From Candidatus Gastranaerophilales bacterium (GTDB taxonomy: Bacteria > Cyanobacteriota > Vampirovibrionia > Gastranaerophilales > Gastranaerophilaceae): a stretch of DNA of 64,000 nucleotides. Each line of letters starts with the position of its first letter. The stretch's first letter is position 1. The DNA lies in assembly GCA_900768915.1 (NCBI GenBank), contig CAAGEQ010000022.1:1-64000 (forward strand). Reading direction: 5' to 3'. This document shows, in pieces, positions 33,354 to 41,035 of the stretch. The translations under genes and the position numbers were made by a program. A model generated the notes under the pieces. The model did no database searches and was not told the DNA's origin. It saw only the letters and a list, made by a program, of their open reading frames with translations.

Positions 33354-35486
33354 ATGAGTGATTTAGAAGTAAAACAACAATTACAACTAAATACACAACA
33401 ACCAACAGAAAATGGTTCACAACAGGTTCAAAAAAAGAGCCCTGAAGGTAAACCTACAATTTTTGTTGGAATGACAGAGGCACAAGCAAAAGAACAAGGA
33501 CTACTTGACCAATTTAACAAGGCTAATACTGATGGAGATGGAACAATCTCTGATAAAGAATATGCTAGTTATATAAATAATCAAAATGATACTGTACCAA
33601 GTAGCAAATCAGGAAAAAGAACTGCACAAGGCGGAATATATACAGTACAGAAAGGAGATTCTTTAAGTTTAATCGCACAAGACTTCGGTCTTGATATGAT
33701 GGATTTATATGAAACAAATAAAAATACTATTGGTTCAAACATAAATATTCTTGAAGTTGGACAACAACTAAAAGTTACAAATGTAAAAATATCTACAGAT
33801 AATTTCAATACAAATTCTAGTAATAAAACATCTAAAACTAATCAACATCATCATTCAACAAAAATATTTTATGGAATGACTAGAGAACAAGCTGAAAAAA
33901 TTGGCGGTGAAACACTAGAAACATTTAATAAAATGTCTAAAGATAAACAGATAATTTCAGTAACAGATTTTTCTAATTATAAAAAAATGTTCATAAAAAC
34001 ATTATCTGCTGAAGAAAAGAAAAAACTCCAATCACTTGATTTAAAGAAACCTGAAGATTTTAAATTTGTTAAAAATAAAATTGCTCAACACAGTGATACT
34101 ACTATGTGGGACAAAACCTATAGCAATAAAACTACAAAAGACGCACTTGATGCTTTATTCAAAAAACATAATATTACAGCAAAAGACTTAAAAGAAGCCG
34201 GATTTGAAAGTGCTGAACAAGTAAAACAACAACCAAAAGAATTTGGTAAATTCGTATATAAAAAATTAAAAGAAAGTTATGATAATGAAGTATCAAACAA
34301 ACAAGGTGATTCTTATAGAACGCAATATGAACGATTAAAAAAAGGTGAATATACCGACTATGAAAAAGAACAATTAGGCTTAGTCGGAAATCTTACAGAA
34401 GAACAACTTGATTACTTCACAAAAGCCGCAATCAAACAAAAATATATTGGTACCATTGTATCTTTAAACGTTGATACTGAAAAAGGCGAAAATACTGAAT
34501 ACCTTGCAGCTATGGTTCAAGCTATGAGTGACAACTTAATGACTGATGAACCTAATGTCAAAGCATTCGTAACTTCTCTTGGTTTAAGCAAATTAAAAGG
34601 TACCGAATATGAAGCAAACACAGCAAAAACTATTGCTGCTGATGCAAAAAATTATGGTTTCTATCAAGGTAATGAAGAAGCCGATATAATTGCAACAAAA
34701 GTAATTTTAGAAACTGGTTCAGAAGATGCAATACAAACATTAATAACAAATAACTCAGATAAAGCCGATTTTATCAAAGAAGTTGCTGATGGCGTTATTG
34801 AAAACATGCCAGATGGTGCAACAAAAACAACCATTCAAAATGCCGTAAAAACTGCTATTGAAACTATTCAATCTCAACAAAGTGGTTCTCGTACATCAGG
34901 TAAAAACGAAACAAAAGAAGCACCCGTTCCAGAACAAAGAGTTATTTCTCAAGCAACATACAATACTCCTGAAGCAGAAAGAATTGCAAAAATCAGGGAA
35001 GCATCAAATTCTTACACATCTTCAACTACAACAAACCCTATTCAATCATCACACAATGACAACAAATATCTTGTGACAAATGATGAAAGTGAAAAACTTG
35101 CAAACATACAAAAATCATTAAAAAGAAAATTTAATGATTTAAAAAGTAAATCTATCGGTCAAGCACTAAGTGATGTTGTTGAAAACTTCGACAATATTCC
35201 ACGAGATATACAAGTAAAAATTAAAAACTATTTCAAAACAATGAAACCAGATAGACAATGTGAAGCATACATTGGTGGTAGTGAAACTTTACGTAAATTT
35301 ATGGATAAAGAAACTGGCATGAGTGCAACACTATTGAATGGTTATTTCACAAAACACCCTTTTGAATTAAACAAAGCACCAAAAGAAATTCAAACAAAAA
35401 TGGAAGACTATAACAAAAAAATTCACAAACCTTATGACAAAAATATGGATTTAAATTTCAATAATTTCGGTTTTTCTGCTATTTAA
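33354..35486 (+). CDS. EF-hand and LysM domain protein
   Basis: A 710-residue protein of unknown role. A canonical calcium-binding EF-hand loop, NTDGDGTISDKE, is at 58-69, preceded by the phrase VGMTEAQAKEQGL. A LysM domain at about 95-142 (YTVQKGDSLSLIAQDFGL...NILEVGQQLKV) should bind peptidoglycan or chitin-like glycans. A second FYGMTREQAEKIGG phrase near 175 opens a degenerate EF-hand-like region. The remainder (200-560) is helical, and 540-600 is Ser/Thr-rich. LysM proteins usually act outside the cytoplasm, yet the N-terminus (MSDLEVKQQLQLNTQQP) is not a Sec signal. The gene end overlaps the convergent gene by eight bases. Confidence 0.85.
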   Translation: MSDLEVKQQLQLNTQQPTENGSQQVQKKSPEGKPTIFVGMTEAQAKEQGLLDQFNKANTDGDGTISDKEYASYINNQNDTVPSSKSGKRTAQGGIYTVQKGDSLSLIAQDFGLDMMDLYETNKNTIGSNINILEVGQQLKVTNVKISTDNFNTNSSNKTSKTNQHHHSTKIFYGMTREQAEKIGGETLETFNKMSKDKQIISVTDFSNYKKMFIKTLSAEEKKKLQSLDLKKPEDFKFVKNKIAQHSDTTMWDKTYSNKTTKDALDALFKKHNITAKDLKEAGFESAEQVKQQPKEFGKFVYKKLKESYDNEVSNKQGDSYRTQYERLKKGEYTDYEKEQLGLVGNLTEEQLDYFTKAAIKQKYIGTIVSLNVDTEKGENTEYLAAMVQAMSDNLMTDEPNVKAFVTSLGLSKLKGTEYEANTAKTIAADAKNYGFYQGNEEADIIATKVILETGSEDAIQTLITNNSDKADFIKEVADGVIENMPDGATKTTIQNAVKTAIETIQSQQSGSRTSGKNETKEAPVPEQRVISQATYNTPEAERIAKIREASNSYTSSTTTNPIQSSHNDNKYLVTNDESEKLANIQKSLKRKFNDLKSKSIGQALSDVVENFDNIPRDIQVKIKNYFKTMKPDRQCEAYIGGSETLRKFMDKETGMSATLLNGYFTKHPFELNKAPKEIQTKMEDYNKKIHKPYDKNMDLNFNNFGFSAI

Positions 35487-36084
35487 CCTTACTTTCATCA
35501 AATAAACCTGAATGATGATATTTAAATTCCTTTAATTCACCAGTTTTCTTGTTATATACAGGTGTAAAACATATACCAAAGGCTTGTCGTTCGCCATCTT
35601 TATAAACGGCTTTTGATTCAGCAAACTTAGGTGCAAGTTTTGAATATCGATTTAGCGCATCTTTTGTTTCAAAAGACCTCATAAAGCCTGTTTTTTCTTT
35701 ACTTTCACGAATTGCTCGACCAATTGGTTTCCCAAATTTTTCATTAACAAGGTCAACATCTTTACCTGTCACGATATTAACAAAACCTTGAACATTTTTC
35801 TTTGTTTTATCAAAAACAGCCCTTATTTTTGAAATATATAAATAATCAGCATCACCACCACGACGAGTACCATTTGGTAATTTTTGACCAAATTTCATTG
35901 TATCAATCAAATCATGATTATAATTTTTAACCCTCTTTGAACCATTCAAATGCGATTCAACATAATGCAAACATTTTTTCATATTCTGCTCAGACACAAT
36001 ACGTCTGCCGTCTGTTGTATAAAAATAAGTATGATAAGATGCACCAAAGTTAGGAGCATTATTAACAGACATGCCTGAATTCAT
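35479..36084 (-). CDS. Lineage-type hypothetical protein with NFGAS motif
   Basis: A 201-residue basic protein of unknown function. It opens MNSGMSVNNAPNFGASYHTYF, giving the short lineage motif followed by an aromatic strand and TTDGRRIVSEQN. The rest is alpha/beta with many Lys/Arg, and the C-terminus has KTGELKEFKYHHSGLFDE. No signal peptide or membrane helix is visible. It starts three bases after the preceding minus-strand gene, so the two form an operon. Confidence 0.7.
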   Translation of the reverse strand: MNSGMSVNNAPNFGASYHTYFYTTDGRRIVSEQNMKKCLHYVESHLNGSKRVKNYNHDLIDTMKFGQKLPNGTRRGGDADYLYISKIRAVFDKTKKNVQGFVNIVTGKDVDLVNEKFGKPIGRAIRESKEKTGFMRSFETKDALNRYSKLAPKFAESKAVYKDGERQAFGICFTPVYNKKTGELKEFKYHHSGLFDESKVK

Positions 36085-36087
36085 GAA

Positions 36088-36561
36088 CTACACCCTATTA
36101 TGACCAGTTTGCCATCTATGGTCAACATCTGCTTTTTTAGAATTAGCATTCAAATTTGCCTTAAACATATTCAAGGCAAAAACTGCGACGCCAGCAACAC
36201 CAGCAAAAACTTTTCCTTTTGTCGATAAAGTTTTTTCTGATTTTTTAGCAACACTCCTAAGAGCATCTGCTCCAACCACTGTTAATGCAGTAACACCACC
36301 ATATACAAGACCTTTTAAAGTACCTTTTGTATATTCAGCAGATGTAATTAAATATTTCTTAAACGAAGTATAACCATTTTTGAAACCTTGCCATAAAGAA
36401 GTTTTTTCCTTTTTATCTTCTTTTTTAGAAAATTCTGCTACATCTGGTTTTTCTTCTAAATTTGCTCTTTCTAATTTGGTTGATTCTTTAACACCAGAAG
36501 AATTTTCATTAACTGAATTTACTTGTTTATTTGAATCTAAACTGCAAAATGTAATAGCCAT
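36088..36561 (-). CDS. Lineage-type hypothetical membrane-associated protein
   Basis: A 157-residue protein starting MAITFCSLDSNKQVNS. The first 60 residues are polar and charged. Residues 80-105 (GTLKGLVYGGVTALTVVGADAL) and 115-135 (GKVFAGVAGVAVFALNMF) are Gly/Ala/Val-rich hydrophobic segments that could insert in a membrane. It has no Sec signal at the N-terminus. It is first in a two-gene minus-strand operon and divergent from ssb. The function is unknown. Confidence 0.7.
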   Translation of the reverse strand: MAITFCSLDSNKQVNSVNENSSGVKESTKLERANLEEKPDVAEFSKKEDKKEKTSLWQGFKNGYTSFKKYLITSAEYTKGTLKGLVYGGVTALTVVGADALRSVAKKSEKTLSTKGKVFAGVAGVAVFALNMFKANLNANSKKADVDHRWQTGHNRV

Positions 36562-36706
36562 GGCACACCTAATTTTTTTTAACTACACACATATAAAAAA
36601 ACATAAACTAAAAAATATTTGCTATTATTTAACAAAATTTTACAATAAATTTAGAAAAAAATTTAACATGATACAATATAACTAAACAGATTATTAAGGA
36701 GTAAAA

Positions 36707-37033
36707 ATGAACACAGTTGTTATAGTAGGTAGAGCAGGTAGAGATGCTGAAATCAAATATTATGAATCAGGTAAATCAAGAGCAACATTTTCTCTTGCCG
36801 TAAATAGATGGGATAGCAAAACATCTTCAGAAGTAACTGATTGGTTCAACATTGAAGTTTGGGATAAACAAGCAGAATTTGCTAGCAACTACTTAAAAAA
36901 AGGTAGATTAGCAGCAATTGAAGGTCGTATCAGAACAAGCAACTGGACAGACCAAGCAGGTGAAAGCAGACAATCATACATTGTAACTGCTACAAATATT
37001 AAACTATTAGGTTCAAAGAAAGACGCAGAATAA
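36707..37033 (+). CDS. ssb: Single-stranded DNA-binding protein, short form
   Basis: SSB coats single-stranded DNA during replication and repair. The OB-fold is recognisable from MNTVVIVGRAGRDAEIKYYESG through WFNIEVWDKQAEFASNYLKKG and IEGRIRTSNW. At 108 residues the protein ends just after the OB-fold (KLLGSKKDAE) and lacks the acidic D/E-x-PF tail used to recruit repair proteins. AAGGAG precedes the start, and a TACAAT -10 box is at 36672-36677. Its stop overlaps the next start (TAATG), an unusual coupling with a sugar-acid kinase. Confidence 0.9.
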   Translation: MNTVVIVGRAGRDAEIKYYESGKSRATFSLAVNRWDSKTSSEVTDWFNIEVWDKQAEFASNYLKKGRLAAIEGRIRTSNWTDQAGESRQSYIVTATNIKLLGSKKDAE

Positions 37034-38355
37034 TGATAATCTCTAATTTGGTTGGTATTATAGCCGATGATTTAACAGGTGCCAATGATACAGCATTACA
37101 GTTCAAAAAATGCAATGCAAAAACTAAAATATTATTGGACTATTCAATACCGCCAGAAAATGATTTAAGCACAGAAATTTGGGCTATTTCAACCGAGTCA
37201 AGAAACATTTCTGCTGAACAAGCAGAAGCAAGAATGCTTGAAACTATTGAAAACCTAAATAAAAATCTTAATCTTGAATATTTTTATAAAAAAATCGATT
37301 CTACTCTTAGAGGAAACATTGCAAGAGAGACCTTAACGATGGTTAAAACTCTAAACTATGACGCAGCAATTGTTATACCAGCATTTCCATCAGAAGGTAG
37401 AATTACAGTAGGTGGATACCATTTATCAAAAGGTACTCCAATTGGTCGTACAGAAATGGCTAGGGATCCACATTCACCTATTACAGAGTCTTACGTTCCA
37501 TCTCTTTTTAAAAACCAATTAAAAGAAGATGAACAAAATATGGTTGGGTTAATTGGACTAAAAACTATTATGAATGGTGCAGGTCCAATTCTTATAAAAA
37601 TAAATGAACTTATAAAAGAAGGTAAGAAACTCATAATTGCAGATTCTGCAAGTTCTGTTGATATTGAACAAGTTGTACTTGCTATTAATAAATCTAACTA
37701 TAAAATACTACCTGCAGGAACTGCTGCCACTGGTAGTATTTTAGCAAAATTGTGGCTACCCGAAGATGATATAACAGAAAAAAACGAACAAATTATTATG
37801 CCTCAAATGCCTAATTTAATAATATCTGGTAGTGCTACACAAATAAATTCTAATCAAATTGAACAATTAGACAAAACTTATGATTTTGATAATATCCATA
37901 CACTACCTTTGACTGTTGAAATGGTGTTAAATGGAATAAATGATGATTTTGTGAATGATATAGTAAGCCAACTATCTAGTGGTGATACGGTTGTTATACA
38001 TTCTTCTAAATTATTAGAAAACTTTGACGGTTTCTCTGATGATTCACTAAGAGGTGAACTATCAAGAGCAAATTTAGCAAGCAAAATTACAGATTATCTT
38101 GCAGAGTTAACAAAAGCAATTACAGATAAAATAAAAGTACTTTTAATCACACTTGGTGGTGAAACATCTTACAAATGTTGTAATGCAATATCAGCGAAAG
38201 AACTAATTATGAAAGATGAAGTTGCACCTGCAATTGCACTTTGTGTAGATTACAAAAACCAATGGATTATTACAAAATCAGGTAATCTTGGTAATCCTAA
38301 AACACTTATTGAAATATTAAAATACGTAGAAAAACATGAACAAATACCAGAATAA
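37033..38355 (+). CDS. Four-carbon acid sugar kinase family protein (DUF1537)
   Basis: These kinases phosphorylate D-threonate, D-erythronate or related C4 acids. The N-terminal domain begins with IADDLTGANDTA at about 10-21, followed by YKKIDSTLRGNI, and AFPSEGRITVGGYHL. The C-terminal nucleotide-binding domain has LVVSGSA-like IISGSATQINSNQIEQL and LLITLGGETSYKCCNAI. Length is 440 residues, normal. The next gene is a PdxA-type dehydrogenase overlapping by 20 bases, the partner expected for a threonate/erythronate pathway. The exact substrate cannot be set from sequence. Confidence 0.9.
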   Translation: MIISNLVGIIADDLTGANDTALQFKKCNAKTKILLDYSIPPENDLSTEIWAISTESRNISAEQAEARMLETIENLNKNLNLEYFYKKIDSTLRGNIARETLTMVKTLNYDAAIVIPAFPSEGRITVGGYHLSKGTPIGRTEMARDPHSPITESYVPSLFKNQLKEDEQNMVGLIGLKTIMNGAGPILIKINELIKEGKKLIIADSASSVDIEQVVLAINKSNYKILPAGTAATGSILAKLWLPEDDITEKNEQIIMPQMPNLIISGSATQINSNQIEQLDKTYDFDNIHTLPLTVEMVLNGINDDFVNDIVSQLSSGDTVVIHSSKLLENFDGFSDDSLRGELSRANLASKITDYLAELTKAITDKIKVLLITLGGETSYKCCNAISAKELIMKDEVAPAIALCVDYKNQWIITKSGNLGNPKTLIEILKYVEKHEQIPE

Positions 38356-39262
38356 AATTGCAATTACAACCGGAGATATTAATGGCATAGGCACTGAAAT
38401 AACAATCAAAGCCTTGAACAACCTTAATGTTCCCAACGATAAAATTGTAATAATTACAAATAAACAAAATTTTGAAACATACGACAAACTAAACAATAAT
38501 TATGAAATTATTGACATAGATTTTAATGGTCAAGTTGAATACGGACAATTAACAAAAGAATCTGGAGAATATTCATTCAAATGCTTAAAAAAAGCTTGCG
38601 AGATAAAACCAAAAGCAATCGTTACTGCACCTATTTCAAAAGAAGCATTCTATCTTGCAGGACACAAGTTTAATGGACAAACAGAAGTACTTGAGCATTA
38701 TCTTGCACATGATAGTCAAAAGGCTGAAATGCTATTTGTATCAAAAGGATTTAATGTTTTATTATTAACAAGACATTGTGCTTTAAAAGATATAAATATT
38801 ACTGAAAATTTGATTATAGAAAAAGTTCTTCGATTAAATGAATTTTTCAAACAACATTATAAAATTCAAACACCTAATTTTGCTCTATGTTCACTAAATC
38901 CTCATGCCGGAGAAAGTGGAATATTAGGAACAGAAGAATTAGAAACAATCATACCTGCTGTAGAAAAATTACATAAAAAAGGTATCAATATAACAAAACC
39001 ATTGCCATCAGACACATTGTTTGTTGATGCAGCAAAAAATTATTTCAATAATCAAAATGCACCTTACGATTGTTATATAGCAATGTATCATGATCAAGGA
39101 CTTATCCCAATAAAAACTGTTGCTAGCGACAAAACAGTAAATATGACTATCGGATTGGATATTATAAGAACATCTCCGTCACACGGGACTGCTTTTGATA
39201 TAGCAGGTAAAAATATTGCAAATCCATCATCTATGATAGAAGCAATAAAATGTGTTTTATAA
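38336..39262 (+). CDS. pdxA: PdxA/PdxA2-type 4-phospho-hydroxyacid dehydrogenase
   Basis: PdxA oxidises 4-phosphohydroxy-L-threonine in vitamin B6 synthesis; the PdxA2 group oxidises 4-phospho-D-threonate or -erythronate. The 308-residue protein shows ITTGDINGIGTEI, metal/substrate histidines in AGHKFNGQTEVLEHY, LNPHAGE, MYHDQGLIPIK, and TSPSHGTAFDIAGK. The overlap with the DUF1537 kinase favours the sugar-acid catabolic role (PdxA2), giving dihydroxyacetone phosphate after decarboxylation. A B6 role is possible if no other pdxA exists in the genome. Confidence 0.9.
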   Translation: MNKYQNKIAITTGDINGIGTEITIKALNNLNVPNDKIVIITNKQNFETYDKLNNNYEIIDIDFNGQVEYGQLTKESGEYSFKCLKKACEIKPKAIVTAPISKEAFYLAGHKFNGQTEVLEHYLAHDSQKAEMLFVSKGFNVLLLTRHCALKDINITENLIIEKVLRLNEFFKQHYKIQTPNFALCSLNPHAGESGILGTEELETIIPAVEKLHKKGINITKPLPSDTLFVDAAKNYFNNQNAPYDCYIAMYHDQGLIPIKTVASDKTVNMTIGLDIIRTSPSHGTAFDIAGKNIANPSSMIEAIKCVL

Positions 39263-39305
39263 TATAACAGAAAGAGATAAAATATCCCCTTCTGCTATAT
39301 TGTCA

Positions 39306-40139
39306 TTACCAATCAATATCAACACTAAACATTTTTTCTTTGTTTTTCATGCAAGAAGAACAATATGGAGTTTCTAAGCGAACACTTTTAGAAAAATCTG
39401 TAAAATCACTCCCCATTCTACCTCTATAATCATTTGCTAAAAATGGACACGAAAATATACCATTTCTAGTCAATGTTCTACTTGTCATACAATCAAAACT
39501 ACCTTGTATATCAGAAATTTCTGATATACTACCATCACACCATTCATTAATTTGAATAATGGCATTTTCTATTCCACTATCAATCAATTGCTGTTGAAAA
39601 GCAGAAATAATTTTACTATGTTCTTCTTTATAATAATTTGAAACACAAATAATATTAGTAAAATTATATTTATCTAAACATTTTAATGCAAACATATTTT
39701 GGCGATACGAACCCCTAAAACGAATACTATCATTTTTCACCTCGTTAAAATGAGCAAACGATATTTTAAATAATATTTGATTATTAGATTCCATTTCAAC
39801 ATTTTTCAAAAATCTTGCTTTTTTTTCATTAATAAATGTAGCATTAGTAAAAATACATACATTAGATTTTTTCAAACAAATTCTTAAAATCGTATTAAAA
39901 TCTGGGTGAGTCATTGGCTCAGCACCTGTTAAATATATACAATTCAAATTATTTTCTTTCAATTGTTCTAATGATTTTTTTACCAAATCTAATTTAATAA
40001 AATCTTTTACACTTTTTGAAAATGGAAAATTTATAAAACATTCCTTACAACGTTTATTACAATTTTTTTCTGTCAACTCTATAAAAACATCATTTAATTC
40101 TTTCAATTCACTAATTGGTGAAACACATATACTAGCCAT
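39306..40139 (-). CDS. Radical SAM protein with C-terminal cysteine cluster
   Basis: The 277-residue protein carries the radical-SAM [4Fe-4S] signature C27-x3-C31-x2-C34 (CNKRCKEC), then YLTGAEPMTHP, the GGEP-like SAM-binding segment, and FTNATFI. Near the C-terminus cysteines in FDCMTSRTL, SCPFL and TPYCSSCM suggest an auxiliary cluster related to SPASM or a shortened form of it. The substrate is unknown. AAGGAGG gives a very good ribosome-binding site. No RiPP precursor or partner is visible next to it; nadK lies 96 bases upstream. Confidence 0.85.
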   Translation of the reverse strand: MASICVSPISELKELNDVFIELTEKNCNKRCKECFINFPFSKSVKDFIKLDLVKKSLEQLKENNLNCIYLTGAEPMTHPDFNTILRICLKKSNVCIFTNATFINEKKARFLKNVEMESNNQILFKISFAHFNEVKNDSIRFRGSYRQNMFALKCLDKYNFTNIICVSNYYKEEHSKIISAFQQQLIDSGIENAIIQINEWCDGSISEISDIQGSFDCMTSRTLTRNGIFSCPFLANDYRGRMGSDFTDFSKSVRLETPYCSSCMKNKEKMFSVDIDW

Positions 40140-40235
40140 AAATCCTCCTTTATTTATATATTATCGTTATAAAATAAAAAAGATATTAGCCAATTAGATA
40201 TAAATAGAACTAGATGGAATAATATTTAGATAAAT

Positions 40236-41027
40236 TTACAAAGTCTTACATCCTGGGAAAACACCCCAATGTAATTTATTTCTTAAAATAGAATAAAAAT
40301 TTTCATCTTTAGGGAATACTAATTTTGCTTTATACTCTGACAATTCAATATTAACTTCTTTCACATTAGTAACAGTTTCTTGTCCATCACAAGATACATC
40401 TAAGAATTCATCAACACTTTTAACAGAAATTTTTTCAGAAGATGGTATAACCAATGGTCTAGCCGTCATTGTATGAGCACAAATAGGCACAATAACAAAT
40501 GCCTCTAATACGGGTGATAATATTGGACCTCCTGCAGATAACCCATAAGCGGTTGAACCTGTTGGAGTTGAAATAATAAGACCATCTGCAATATATTCAC
40601 TAACCAATTTTTCATTTATAAATAAATTAAATTTTGATGTTCTAACTAAAGAATGCCCCTTTATTACAAAATCATTCAAAGCCATACAACCTGAGGATTT
40701 CAACATTATACGTTCTTGTACTACATAATCATTTGTTTCTATCATTCTTATCATAGCATCTATCTCTTCAGGAGTTATAAGAGATAAAAAGCCCAATCTA
40801 CCTAAATTTATACCCATTACAGGAGTGCCCGTTTTCGCAAAAAATCGAGAAGTTTTAAGCATTGTCCCATCACCACCAACAGCACAAACAAAATTATAAC
40901 CAGTCTTTAATTTATCGATATCTAATATTTCATAATCAAGACCAGACTTTTCAAATTTGGTTACTATTTGTTCTAAAACTATTTTTGTTTCTGAAATTGA
41001 TTTATTTAAAACTACTGCAATTTTCAT
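40236..41027 (-). CDS. nadK: NAD kinase
   Basis: NadK phosphorylates NAD to NADP. The GGDGT motif is at residues 51-55 (VGGDGTMLKTSRFF), followed by GINLGRLGFLSLI, ADGLIISTPTGSTAYGLSAGGPI and CAHTMTARPLVI. Length is 263 residues. AAGGAAGA precedes the ATG, and it starts eight bases after the TPR gene, so it is in the same operon. Confidence 0.95.
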   Translation of the reverse strand: MKIAVVLNKSISETKIVLEQIVTKFEKSGLDYEILDIDKLKTGYNFVCAVGGDGTMLKTSRFFAKTGTPVMGINLGRLGFLSLITPEEIDAMIRMIETNDYVVQERIMLKSSGCMALNDFVIKGHSLVRTSKFNLFINEKLVSEYIADGLIISTPTGSTAYGLSAGGPILSPVLEAFVIVPICAHTMTARPLVIPSSEKISVKSVDEFLDVSCDGQETVTNVKEVNIELSEYKAKLVFPKDENFYSILRNKLHWGVFPGCKTL

Positions 41028-41035
41028 AATCTTCC

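Noticed and set aside
33581..33808. Minus-strand frame opposite the EF-hand/LysM gene
   Set aside because: It is antisense to an intact conserved LysM domain, so it is a shadow frame.
39263..39305. Hairpin after the pdxA-type gene
   Set aside because: TATA/CAGAA and TTCTG/TATA arms can pair only with interruptions and a long loop and there is no T tract, so I do not call a terminator.
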